From: Psilocybe azurescens
Taxonomy: Eukaryota; Basidiomycota; Agaricomycetes; Agaricales; Agrocybaceae
Direction of reading: 5' to 3'
NCBI GenBank assembly: GCA_023853785.1
Contig: JAJIRX010000526.1
Location: 1 to 56,984, forward strand
Length of the DNA: 56,984 nucleotides
Part shown: positions 44,737-55,654 of the stretch, piece after piece
Numbering within the stretch: the stretch's first letter is position 1
Layout of the letters: each line of letters opens with the position of its first letter
Notes under the pieces: generated by a model
What the model was told of the DNA's origin: nothing
The model's input: only the letters and a program-made list of their open reading frames with translations
Databases searched by the model: none
Translations under genes and position numbers: made by a program

Positions 44737-45157
44737 TTATGGCTTCAAGCTTATATTCATGTGTGTGGATAAAGCCAACAGTCAAGTAGTCAGGAACAGT
44801 GAGTTCAAGCGGTATCAAGTAAGAGGAGATAAGATTCTCAAGAATTAGCTAAGGAATAATAGCAGTGTCTACTGGCTATTTAAGTGTTTTGAGTATCTAC
44901 AATTATAGTACAATATGAGTCCATGTATGAGTCAGAGCATAGAATGAGTCGTGATGGTGCCATTGATGTGAGTCAGAGTGTGAGTCAGAACAAGAAGTGA
45001 GTCATAATGGTATTGACAATGTGAGTCAGAATATGTAGAATGAGTCAGATATATGATCACATGATGTTGTCCATCATGTGATAAGAAGGTTTTATATACG
45101 AAAATGAAAAGAAAAGAAAAGAAAAAGGAAAAGAGCAAAGAAAATAAAGTGTCTGTT
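44737..45157 (-). mobile_element. Solo LTR (minus orientation) of the gypsy family at 53,957
   Basis: Reverse-orientation copy of the LTR at 53,957-54,380. Shared strings include GCTTCAAGCTTATATTCATG, GGATAAAGCC.ACAGTCAAGTAGTCA, GATTCTCAAGAA.TAGCTAA and, at the far end, GAAAATAAAGTGTC. The purine-rich run at 45,100-45,150 matches the pyrimidine-rich start of the plus-strand LTR. No internal region is attached. Ends are somewhat degraded, so the right border is approximate. Confidence 0.8.
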
Positions 45158-45159
45158 GA

Positions 45160-47060
45160 AAGAGTGTAAACCATTCTGAGCTTACAATTCATAGTGAGAC
45201 ACAGAGGCCCTTATTTTTGCAATTGTTATCTGTAATAAACTAGTACATTATACTAGTGAAAGGTAGGAGATACGCCAGACTATTAGGCTTTGAGGCTTCA
45301 CTTCCTAGTGGGCCAACAAGAGTAATAGACCTTACAAACTAACTAAGGTGTAGTGTGGCCTATTAATCAGTGCTACAAATCAAAGACTACCTTTAGTTTC
45401 CTACACAGCTATCAAAGCAACCCTAACTGAGCACCCAAAGCAATCACTCATTCCATTGATCATGCTATTAGTTCCATGCAAAGAAGAACTCTTAAAGAAA
45501 TGACTTTGGCTCTTACAAGGGGTAACAACCATCAGTGTCTTACCAAGTGATCGCCAAGTGATGAAAACCTTATTAATTAGCCAAAGCAATCACTGTGTCC
45601 AGGCCTTGCAAAGGCTGTTCACTAAATTAGGCGATCAACCGCTCAGGGATCAGACATCACTGCGCCACATGGGTGATCGCCCCACAGACCAAATATATTG
45701 GCAATTGAAATCTTGTATACAACTCAGCATATGGCAGTCTACTAGATCTGACTATAAAAACTTGTAATTTGCAATGCAGTCAACGTGAGTGAGGGATTGC
45801 CCAGCCAGCGATCGCCACACAATACTAGAGGTAACTTGCCTCATGATAAGGACACCTGCTGTTCCAGGAGGTCCTAAACCAATAGCAACTGTGCTTGGGA
45901 ACCTTGGTGGGGTTTCCTAGGAAATATGCCTCTAAGCAATCTAGTCCTGACATGCCTTAGCTGCAAGCCATCTGATAAAATAAGTCAGGTGATTGCTACC
46001 CAAGGAGGCACTGCTGCATGGACAACAATGTTATCTTTAAATAAGTGTCATAGCCCAGGCAAACTAGTACTTTCCACTATTATAATTGGTGCAGCAAAGG
46101 CTAGGCAGCACGCGGTCCATTTCCTTCCTTTTTCTTAGTCTCTTTCAATTATCACAAGCCAAAGTATCTATTTAGTCTATAAAACCAGTCCTGTATCTTA
46201 GAATAGGAACCAAGTAATCTAAACCCCAGATTTGATATCAGAATTTACTCTGAATAAGAATTCTAGTGTTAACACTTGAGGACTAGTGATTTGTGTGATA
46301 AGAGATCGAACACTGCAGTTCACCTTAAGCAATTAGGCGCTACCTGGTTTTGTGAGCAATCACCATTGTTATATTCAATGTCAGGTCTATTAGACTTGAT
46401 AAGCAGGCTTTTATAAGTCATCTGTGGACTGCTCTGGGGATTGTCAAGTACAGGTTGGAACCCTATACGGCTAGCAATTGCTCATAGTAACTAGGGACGA
46501 CTGTCAGAGAACTCCGACTGTTCAGGACGTTGCCTATAGTAAGACTGCCCTGGGGATTATTAAGTACGGGTGGGAACCCTATAAAGGCTAGTGATTGCTC
46601 ATAGTAACTAGGGACAACTGTCAGAGAAATACGACTGTTTCAGGACGTTGCCTATAGTAAACTAAGGACTGTAGACTAGTGTGCCCAGTTGCTTATAGGA
46701 ACTAAGGATCTACTATGTGTTAGTACGGGTGATTGCTTATAGTGTTTGATAGTTGGAGTTTGGGTTTTATAAAGAGAACTGTTAAGTGTCCAATGTACAC
46801 TCACCCCAAAAGCGATCCCCTTGATATTGGTGATTGCCCTCACATAGAGAGATCGCCCTTACTATTCCAGTGCCTTGTGTGTACTTGCCTGTAAAAGAGT
46901 TCCCTAGCTACTAGTGATCACCCCAGAGCAATCGTCTAAAGTCTGTACTCTGCTAAAACTAGTTATTGTAATAAGCCTTACAAGCTTACCCTCCCAGATC
47001 AAACTGATCAATATAAATATTTGATTGGGTGTTGTGTATTGGGCAATTACAAAGACACCC
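45160..47060. other. Non-coding repeat-like region rich in a GATCGCC / GATTGC-type motif
   Basis: No gene. At least 16 short sites related to GYGATYGCC or its complement lie between 45,439 and 46,930 (for example 45,549, 45,585, 45,633, 45,674, 45,808, 45,990, 46,364, 46,600, 46,730, 46,812, 46,829, 46,850 and 46,915). The pattern resembles a transposon regulatory or terminal region more than random DNA. Confidence 0.4.
46431..46668. repeat. Two-copy tandem repeat, unit ~118 bp
   Basis: Copy one (about 46,431-46,548) and copy two (about 46,549-46,668) share CTGGGGATT.T.AAGTAC, GGAACCCTATA, TTGCTCATAGTAACTAGGGA and CAGGACGTTGCCTATAGTAA in the same order. Confidence 0.85.
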
Positions 47061-47073
47061 CACACTAAACATC

Positions 47074-47965
47074 TCAACGGTTCTTTCCAAGAATGACAAC
47101 AAGTTTCACGATCTGCCCCTTGTCTAGACAATCCTTCTCAATTTTCTGACATTGCGTAATAGCATTGAACTTTCGGTCTGGAGACGGTGGCAAATCAGAC
47201 TTCGGAAATGCCTTCTCAAGGACATCTGCCACACGGTCAAAGGTGGTACCAAGCCCACGCATGACCTGAGTTCCAGGGGCTTCGCGCATGTGTTTAACGG
47301 TTATTGGAGGTGAGGGCTGGCTGAGCGTTTGCATCCAGATGTGGCATGGGCTGGAGTTGCAGTCGTCTGGGACATCTAAAGTTGGATTAAATTTCACAGT
47401 ATGACTGAAAGAAATAAGAAACTCACAAGTGGGTTGCCATTTTCACTATCATTTTCCTCTTCAACTACCAGTTCATTATCCTGCCCATCAGCACTTGTTT
47501 CAACTTCAGCAAAAGAACCATCAACCAGACCAGACTTGTTAGAGCCAGGGCAAAATACATTTGCTTCTCGATTTGCTGACAAAGAGGCTCCAAGTGAGTC
47601 AAAGGCTGCAAGATGGGCCCATCCTGCATTGCAAAAGGTGCAGCTGCTGGGTGCCTCTCGACGTAGTCATTCCAGGTTCCCTGTATTTCAGGAGTGATTC
47701 CGGCACCATCTTCATCATCCCAGGACCAGCCAGAATTTCCAAGAATAGCTTGAACAACTTTGTACATACTCTTCAACTGGTGAAAAAAAAAAGTCAGAAA
47801 CACAAAGATTCCACAAATATGCTACATACAACACAGGTGGCCTTCTTAAAATTGGTTCCATCACCAGATGCAGACTTAACTAAGATGAGGAAGTTGAGCA
47901 AAACAGTTTCATCTTCAACAGTCCAGTGGGCTTGCTCCTTAGAGGCCTGAGCCGCCCGAAGGATT
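47074..47965 (-). CDS. Myb/SANT-like DNA-binding protein, transposon-associated type; degraded
   Basis: Minus strand. Exon one (to 47,830) reads AAQASKEQAHWTVEDETVLL then NFLILVKSASGDGTNFKK. Exon two starts at 47,776 with LKSMYKVVQAILGNSGWSWD, then TWNDYVERHPAAAPF and, after a frame change, GWAHLAAFDSL. These are the marks of the fungal/plant Myb-SANT-like domain (W..ED..LL..L, SGW.WD, W..YV..HP.A..F, GW.HL) usually found as the DNA-binding partner of PIF/Harbinger-type transposases or freed from them. The usual link between the two exons (about 30 residues with conserved Lys) is missing. A later exon near 47,397-47,074 is the charged C-terminal helix (KFNAITQCQKIEKDCLDKGQ). Probably non-functional. 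Confidence 0.65.
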
Positions 47966-47989
47966 ACGGGCCATCAGCAGCAGAGAAAG

Positions 47990-49230
47990 GTCCAAACAAT
48001 GGGGTGAAAGATTACAGAGACATAAGAGATGCATGAGAAAAGATAAACGGTAACATCACATGATAATCATCACACCGGAAATGACTCAGATGACACGCCA
48101 GGTGTCATGTTGCCAAACTGACTCTGTGTCAAATGACTGAGGTTATTAAGTGTTTTAATAATATGTTTTGTATTATTATATAAATCTGGAATGATATATA
48201 CATGGTTCACAACACTGTAGGCCTTACTTATTGTTGTGATTTTTAGTCATATTCCAAACTGTAAAGACTTGGACATGTAAAAATCAAATTCTGACAGAAT
48301 TAGATGTATTTTGCTCAAATCTTTATGAAAAATTATGTTTTTAGAATTGTTTTAAATGAAATAGCTATACACATGCTGATATATAGCAATAAATTCTATA
48401 GCATTATTCATATCCTCTTCAATCTTATGAATCTGTCTCATCTTTAGCTATATATAGTGGAAACTTGATGTAATTTACTATTTTCAACTTATTTCATGCA
48501 TTTTCTGAGCTAAAAGTTGCAGAAATAGCTACTATATATATTATAGTATATACAATGCACAAAGAAATTGGAAGAAAATGATGAAGAACTGACAAAATTG
48601 AGGTGTCTCAACTTTTGTGATGATATTGGCTGTGTGATGTGATGTGATGTGTCCATTGCATTATCAGGGATTGTTCAACCTCAATATTGATTCTATACAT
48701 GCTTTACCAACTACACTATTATTGTTTGTGGTATTCTCAACATTTTATAAATTATATACCATTCTTTACAATACCCAATAATATGTTCTGGCACTTTCTC
48801 TGAAGCTATACCCACATATTATATATAAAAATGATCATAAAATTGAGGGCAATGCACTTGTAATTACATCATCATCTGAATATTATACCAGCATGTTCAA
48901 TATACAAAATACTGTAAATTTGAATATATATAGACATTGTAAACCACTTTTTGCAAAAAAATAACACTCTGTTAGCTATATTTTAATAGTATTGCAATAA
49001 TAGAAATTAATGGAATATAAAGATCAATTTTATTCAAGAAATTTAGATTATATAAGCACAGATTTATATGAAAAATAGGTATTTCTTTACCAGAAATTTT
49101 TAATTTTATATAACTATTACATAAACATATTCTCCTCAATTTTACAATTCTAACAATACCAAATTTATCACAAACTGTTAAGATCCATGTATACTTTTTG
49201 TGTTATTACTTGCTGAGCTGTAAATAGTAT
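47990..49230. other. AT-rich non-coding DNA
   Basis: About 1.2 kb, strongly AT-rich, without a usable open frame on either strand. A short GTGAT run lies at about 48,634-48,650. Nothing else is seen. Confidence 0.5.
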
Positions 49231-49234
49231 GCTG

Positions 49235-49520
49235 ATATAATATGGTTCCACTTGGTACCACTCAGATTCCACTCGGAATTGGGTCTAATTGGGTTTCAAA
49301 TTTGATGAATTCCACTTGGATTCCAGTCATATTCCAGTCGGATTCTGATCGGATTTTGGTCAGACTCAGTAACGGTGGAACTGGTCAGTACCGGTGGTTC
49401 TGATTGGAATCCGGTTGGAAAATTTTGGACATTTTCCTGCTAATTTAGCAGGGACACTGCCAAATAAAATTCCAGTTGGAACTGGTTGGAATCCAACCGG
49501 TTCCAATCAGTACCTGTGGG
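49235..49520. repeat. Cluster of short inverted and direct GGATTCCA-type repeats
   Basis: The left part repeats variants of TTCCACTTGGATTCCAGTC; the right part carries the complement type (GATTGGAATCCGGTTGGAA, GGTTGGAATCCAACCGGTTC). The whole could fold on itself. It directly precedes the satellite-like array. Confidence 0.6.
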
Positions 49521-49589
49521 GAGTGTAAAGACCTCAAGTAGAGATACACTCAACCCCCAGCTACTCTTTCAGGCTTTAAAAAGGAAGTT

Positions 49590-50500
49590 GCAGCTAAGCT
49601 ATACGGCCTCCACCACCAGCCATTGAAGAACAGTATGGCCTCCGCTTCTGCAGAATTTTTAAATACATTCAGTACATATTTTATATGCAGCTCCAATCTG
49701 TCAAGAATAAATGTTCATTAAAAAATGCGGTAAATAAGTAGTAAAATAGGTATGGAATTCATCTGGTTTACTAGCTGTATGGCCTTCGCTATCAGCCATT
49801 GCCATTGAAGCACAGAATGGCCTCCGCTTCTGCAAAATTTTAAATACATTCAATACATATTTTATTTGCAGCTCCAATCTGTCAAGAATAAGTGTTCATT
49901 CCAAAATGCAGTAAATAGGTAGTAAAATAGGTATGGAATTCACCTGTTTCACTAGCTGTACAGCCTCTGCCACCAGCCATTGAAGAACAGTACGGCCTCC
50001 GCTTCTGCAGAATTTTTATATACATTCAACACATATTTTGTATGCAGCTCCAATCTGTCAAGAATAAATGTTCATTCAAAAATGCGGTAAATAAGTAGTA
50101 AATTAGGTATGGAATTCATCTGTTTCACTAGCTATACGGCCTCCGCCACCAGCCATTGAAGAACAGTATGGCCTCCGCTTCTGCAGACTTTTCAATTGCA
50201 TTTAAAACATATATCATATGCAACTTCATCGTGTTGCAAGTGAATGTGTATGTTAAAAATACAGTGTACAAGTTACAAAATAAATACACACTCTATGCAG
50301 TTTCTCAGATGTATGGACTCCGCCATCATGTATTGAAGGGCAGTACGGCCTCCGCTTCAACTGAATTTTTAATTACATTCAATCAATATTACCATTTTTG
50401 TAAATTGATACAAGAATGTTATCTCATCGGTGGCCAGATCAGTCACTTTGTTTGTATTCCTAGTACGATCAACAGAGGCAACCTCCGCTTGAATGTCAAA
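49590..50500 (+). repeat. Tandem array A: ~5 units of ~175-181 bp, plus orientation
   Basis: The anchor GAAGAACAGTATGGCCTCCG or a variant occurs at about 49,626, 49,806, 49,981, 50,157 and 50,334, with a last scrap near 50,476. A second anchor, CAGCTCCAATCTGTCAAGAA, is at 49,688, 49,869 and 50,045. Within most units the 12-mer TAYGGCCTCCGC occurs twice, about 40 bp apart. Units decay towards the right (inner) edge. Confidence 0.92.
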
Positions 50501-51600
50501 AACTTATACTCTCCTACCCCATTGGCCTCTAGGTGCCATTGGAGACCTTAAATCAATCTTGGAACATATCCTGTTGAACTAATGGTCTTTTTTACATTGT
50601 ACAGGCACTTAATCATATCTTTTTGTTCAGATGTATCATCATCATAAAGTTCAGGTGTTGCATATCCATTTATTGGTTGTACAGATAAGTTAGATAAAAA
50701 CATCATTAGAAAGCTCCAGATACTTCGATTCCAAAGCATCTTTTTACAGACAATTCCAAGGATGGTAAAGATATTTATTGTCAGAATATGGTAGCCCATG
50801 GTGATTTTGTGCTCTCTGTGAAACATATAATCAAGATTCCTAAGTTATTACAGCTCATATAGTTCCATAACTGTGAAGGCATAATCAGCAAGCACTCCAG
50901 AGTAAATTCTAATGAAAATTTTAGATGTAAGAAGTTGTTTGCAAAATGGGTTTGAAAGTTGCTAGAATGTGGTGTTATGTACCATTGCAAACCTTGGTTG
51001 ACGTCTGGCCAAAAGGTGCTTTTTAACATTTGCCTAAACAATTATTTCAAGTCAAATATATCAAAGAATATATTATTCTGTCACTATATATCTAGGTTTT
51101 GAAGTCATAGAGTGCCCACAAGAAGCATAACATTCACTTTACAACTCTCAAGTTGAGCTTGAGTCAGTGTGCTGCACTTTGCCAATTTAGGCAATAACGA
51201 GTATATGAATACAATGTAATAATTTTCTATTAGCTCTGATCTACACACTACAAAAATCTTCAGAAATATGCTGCTGCAGGTTGTATGGTCTCATAATAAT
51301 TCTAATTTCAGAAGACTTGAAGAGAAAAATGAAGTGCAATCAAAGGTTTGACCATGTATTTGGTATTGTACAGTATTAATTAAGATTAGATTGACACCTT
51401 GCCATTAAAAAAGAGTGGTGGTCAGTGTCAGAGAAAAACAGGACTGCAGAGATTATATAAGAGCTGTTTATGATAAAATATATAAGCCCATACATGTGTT
51501 TTCCAAGTGGGTGGGAAAATGGCAGCCAAGGGATGATACCGTATGTCGCTCTCCTCAGTCTACAACTCAAATCTTCTGTCCATGGAAAGGTTGTATAGAT
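50500..51600. other. Unique AT-rich spacer between two inverted arrays
   Basis: About 1.1 kb. The longest frames are on the minus strand (50,548-50,826 and 50,781-51,041), AT-driven and hydrophobic in part; no family is recognised and no introns are evident. No copies of the flanking repeat were seen inside. Confidence 0.5.
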
Positions 51601-51604
51601 TTTT

Positions 51605-52570
51605 TGAATCAATGGTAATTGAAAATTATGCAAAAGCGGAGGCCATTTGGGCTTCAATGAATTATGGCGGATGCTGTACAGCTAGCAAATCAGATAGATT
51701 CTATACCTATTTTAATACCTTTCTGCCACATTGTTACATGAACATTTAATCTAGAGAGATTGGAGCTGCATACTAAATATGTATTGATTGTATTTAAAAA
51801 TTCTGCAGAAGCGGAGGCCATTCTGTGCTTCAATAGCTGATAGCAGAAGCCATACAGCTAGGGAAACAGATAAATTCAATGCCTTCATTTCTATCTATTT
51901 ACTGAAATTTTGAATGAACATTTATTCTTGTCAGATTGGAGCTGCATATAAAATATGTATTGAATGTATTTAAAAATTCTGCAGAAGCGGAGGCCATACT
52001 GTTCTTCAATGGCTGGTGGTGGAGGCCTACAGCTAGTGAAGCAGATGAATTTCATACCTATTTTACTACCTATTTACCGCATTTTTAATGAACATTTATT
52101 CTTGACAGATTGGAGCTGCATATAAAATATGTATTGAATGTATTTAAAAATTCTGCAGAAGCAGAGGCCATACTGTTCTTCAATGGCTGGTGGCAGAGGC
52201 CGTACAGCTAGTGAAACCGATGAAGTCCATACCTATTTTACTACCTATTTACTGCATTTTTGAATGAACATTTATTCTTGAAAGAATGGAGCTGCATGCA
52301 AAATATGTATTGAATGTAATTATAAATTCTTCAAAAGTGGAGGCCATTCTGTGCTTCAATGGCTGGTGGCAGAGGCCATATAGCTTGGAAACCACATAAA
52401 TTTCTTACCTATTTTACTACCTATTTACAGCATTTTTGAATGAACATTTATTCTTGAAAGAATGGAGCTGCATATAAAATATGTACTGAATGTAATTTAA
52501 AATTCTGCAAAAGCGGAGGCCATTCTGTACTTCAATGCTTAATTGTGGAGTCCATGAAGCCAGAAAACTG
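51605..52570 (-). repeat. Tandem array B: ~6 units of ~175 bp, opposite orientation to array A
   Basis: The complement anchor CTGCAGAAGCGGAGGCCAT or a variant occurs at about 51,632, 51,804, 51,980, 52,155, 52,329 and 52,504, a spacing of 172-176 bp. TTCTTGACAGATTGGAGCTG and variants recur at the same period. Read as the complement, units match array A along their whole length (for example GGTATGAAATTCATCTG, TAGCTGTA.GGCCTC). The last unit ends in diverged sequence at about 52,560. Confidence 0.92.
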
Positions 52571-52579
52571 GATAAATTG

Positions 52580-52985
52580 GAGTGGACCTCTGGCTCTATT
52601 TCTTCCCCAATTTTCCCTACAATTGAATCTAGATTAGTAAACCAACCATGGTAAAAGTATCAAAATAGGGATGAAAATATCCCATGGAATGGTTATTAGA
52701 ATGGCAGTAGCCAGTGCCAAATTTTCTGCAAACCGGCTGCCGAAATCAAAAAATTTCCCCACAGGGCCAGTGTTTGGTGTATCAGGGATGGGCCCACTTG
52801 ACACTGTACCTCACATGAGAATTTTAGGCCCTCACTTGACACCGTGACAAGCACAAGATAATTGGCTTTTCAGTGAGTCTCTTTCAGGCTGTGTGACACA
52901 TTAGATCATAAATAATTTAAATTCCATATGGTACATTATTTGATCACTGTCCCATGTGCAACACATCACTGAGCTGGAAGTCATA
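52580..52985. other. Non-coding flank
   Basis: No gene. Two related strings (CCACTTGACACTGTACCTCA near 52,796 and CCTCACTTGACACCGTGACA near 52,831) form a short direct repeat. Confidence 0.4.
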
Positions 52986-52989
52986 TGCT

Positions 52990-53956
52990 ACACACAGATA
53001 AGAGACAATGTTGCTATGCGACACAGAATTGAGGGTGAAAGCATTGGTAGCAAATACTGGATACAGACCAACAAAGAAAAAAAACCATGAGACACCATAC
53101 CAAGCCTGAAGGACCTATCCTCACCACCAGATGCACCCATATACACAACAAAATCAGAGGAAATGGCAGAACTAGCAGCCATGTATCATAATAAGCTACA
53201 AATCCAGGACCTAGCAGATGACCTTGATCCAAATGAGACCTCCGCAATCCTAAACCACATAACCCCTGTCTCAGTGCTGAAGGGAGAACAGACCTAGCAT
53301 CCTACCTCAAAAGGAGGAAGTCAGAAAGCAATGCTTGCTCTGCCAAATGGGAAAGCAGCAGGGATAGATGGCATTCCCCATGAACTGTGGAAAACACTTA
53401 TGGAAAAACACACAAATAACACCAGAGCAGGCCAGCCAGCCTTTGACATAGTATCTGTGCTGACACATGTCTATAATGACATAGAAAACATGGAGTGTAC
53501 CCACATACTGGCTTTGCAGAAGGGTGGATGTGCCCAATATACAAAAAGGTGACAAGAAGGAAATCAGCAACTATAGACCAATCACAGTCCTCAACACTGA
53601 CTATAAAATTATGACTAGAGCACTCACAACCAAGCTCTCCAAACATGTACCTGCTCTTATCCATAAAGACCAAGCAGGTTTTATAAAAGGTTGCTATATT
53701 GAAGACCAGACTGACCCGGTCCGTCTCATGCTGGACTGATGCGAGATGGCAGAAGAAAATGGCATAATTGTGTGCCTACACCAAGAAAAAGCCTATGACA
53801 AGATTAGACATGACTTCATCTGGAAATCCCTTGAAAATTCAACTTCCCTCATACTTCATAGACACTCTAAAACACATATATGGGGCAGGAAAAACTACTG
53901 TAGTCATTAGTGGAGTCCTAAGCCACTTCTACAAAATAACAAGAGAAGTCCATCAA
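52990..53956 (+). pseudogene. LINE (non-LTR retrotransposon) reverse-transcriptase relic, cut by the gypsy LTR
   Basis: Frames on the plus strand give the linker (GSKYWIQTNKE; LSSPPDAPIYTTKSEEMAEL) and the reverse-transcriptase fingers and palm: MLALPNGKAAGIDGIPHELW, GDKKEISNYRPITVLNTDYK, RALTTKLSKHVPALIHKDQA and GFIKG, then a region like ENGIIVCLHQEKAYDKI where the first catalytic Asp should stand (L-D-Q-E in relatives; here L-H-Q-E). Several stops and frame changes break it. It ends at REVHQ, just before the conserved QGDP-type turn, where the LTR at 53,957 begins. The endonuclease and the YxDD box are absent. Confidence 0.85.
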
Positions 53957-54380
53957 TGTTACGGACACTTTATTTTCTTTTGCTTTTCCTTTCTCTTTTC
54001 TTTTCTTTTCCCTTTTCTTTGTCATCTGTCACATCATTGATACATCATCGTATGTTCTGATGAACTTTGCTTTCCATCATATCTATGAAACTCCATCATA
54101 TCTTTGATGGACTTTCACTTCTATCTTTTATGATACATCTTTCGATGAACACTTGATCTGTTTCCTCTATTCTTATATACATCTGCTGATGAACATTCAA
54201 ACTCGTTTCAACTTGCTGTGCGGTTCATAGTATTTATACCAGGAAGGATCCACTGTATTCTTTAGCTAGTTCTTGAGAATCTAACCTCCTCTTACTTGAC
54301 ACTGCTTGGAACTTGCTGTTCTTGACTACTTGACTGTCGGCTTTATCCACGCACATGAATATAAGCTTGAAGTTGTAACA
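53957..54380 (+). repeat. 5' LTR, 424 bp
   Basis: Starts TGTTACGGACAC and ends GAAGTTGTAACA, giving the short inverted termini TGTTAC..GTAACA. A long pyrimidine-rich run follows the start. It matches the solo LTR at 44,737-45,157 over its length. The five bases before it are ATCAA; the other side of the insertion is outside the window. Confidence 0.88.
54231..54274 (+). promoter_or_regulatory. LTR TATA box and predicted transcript start
   Basis: TATTTATA at 54,231-54,238 lies 26-33 bp before 54,264. There begins AGCTAGTTCTT, the exact complement of the putative primer site after the LTR. By analogy with Tf1, where the first 11 nt of the transcript prime reverse transcription, 54,264 is the expected start. 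The spacing is an independent support for that reading. Confidence 0.6.
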
Positions 54381-54381
54381 A

Positions 54382-54392
54382 AAGAACTAGCT
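54382..54392 (+). other. Putative self-priming primer-binding site
   Basis: AAGAACTAGCT, one base after the LTR end, pairs over all 11 bases with 54,264-54,274 in the LTR. No TGG, the usual start of a tRNA-primed site, is adjacent. This is the arrangement of the Tf1/sushi group. Confidence 0.6.
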
Positions 54393-54397
54393 CATCT

Positions 54398-55652
54398 ATG
54401 AATCTCGCCCGCTCCCCAGCAGACGAGACCTCTGAAACCTGAAACAAAACACGGCACCACCGAAAGGCGGAATTCCTGCTACCAACAGCTCAGAAGAAGG
54501 AACCCCGACACAAAATTGGCAGACACCGAACCCGTCCAGACAAAGCTCTGAAGATATCAACCTAGGCAACGAAGACCTATCAAACTCGCTATACGACTTA
54601 TTATCAACCCTGGCGATAGATCAAGAAGAACAAGACACAGACATGGTCGAAACAAAGCGGAAAGAAAGAAATCTCGATCAACAAACCCACCGTATTCGAT
54701 GGAGACAGGACGAAATCCAGGTCTTTCATGCAAGACTGCTACCTCTACATGGACATAAACGATGATGTCTACAACACAGACAAGAAGAAAATTGCCTTCA
54801 TTTTATCATTTTGCATGGAAGGAGGAGCAAAACTATGGAAGGAACAGTACTTGACCTTGAGGACGAAAGGAACTAGTCCCAACCAAACCCTCAAATGGGA
54901 CACCGGAACATTTCTCAAAATTCCACGACGCATTCACTCCAGTGGATGAAACCAGATCAGCCATGAACGACATAAAACGACTTGGGCAAAAACCCAACGA
55001 AAGGGTGGAAGACATCATCAACAAATTCAAGTTGTTGGTAGGACAAGCCAACCTAGGAACAGAAACGGAATCAGACCATGCCCATCTCATAGGATTATTC
55101 CAAAATGCATCACGCCTCAACTCGCTGACAGGATCCTGTACTCCGAAGACCTTCCAAGAACGATCCAAGGCTGGTACAAAAAAGCAACAACATTTGACAC
55201 CAACTACAGACTGGCCAAGGTTTTTAGAGAAGAACCAGAAGAACGTAGGAGGACGCCCACGCTGGAACAATTTCCCAAGGAACAACAGGAACTACGACCC
55301 AAACAGGATGGACGTAAGCGCCATGACAGCCAAAGAACAAGCCAAATTAATCAGGAAAGGTGCCTGTTTCAGGTGCAAACAACGAGGACATCTATCCAGA
55401 GATTGCGCACAGAAAGGACCAACAAACCAGAACAGAACCCAAGGACAACCCAGCAAGAAGTGGACCCCAAAGAAACTCCATGCCCATATCAGGAGCCTGA
55501 ACAAGGACGAAAAGACGAACTCGCAGACCTCATGGTTAAAACAGGATTTGAAGAGAAAGAAGAAAAGGATTTTTAAAGTGGAGAAACAGGACAACGTCTG
55601 TCTCTCCTTATCTGAAGATACAATCTATACTTACGGCAACAATCGAGAATAA
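54398..55652 (+). pseudogene. Gypsy gag, frame broken
   Basis: Capsid-like region: PTVFDGDRTKSRSFMQDCYL, FILSFCMEGGAKLWKEQYL, then in another frame KFHDAFTPVDETRSAMNDIK and VEDIINKFKLLVGQANLGTE; ILYSEDLPRTIQGWYKKATT is in a third. The zinc knuckle is CFRCKQRGHLSRDC (C-x2-C-x4-H-x4-C) at about 55,365-55,406. At least three frame changes separate the pieces. An ATG at 54,398 (MNLARSPADE) may be the start. Confidence 0.85.
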
Positions 55653-55654
55653 AA

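Noticed and set aside
50548..51041. Minus-strand frames in the spacer between the two arrays, as a candidate transposase
   Set aside because: AT-driven codons, no DDE/D or HUH motif visible, no consistent frame.
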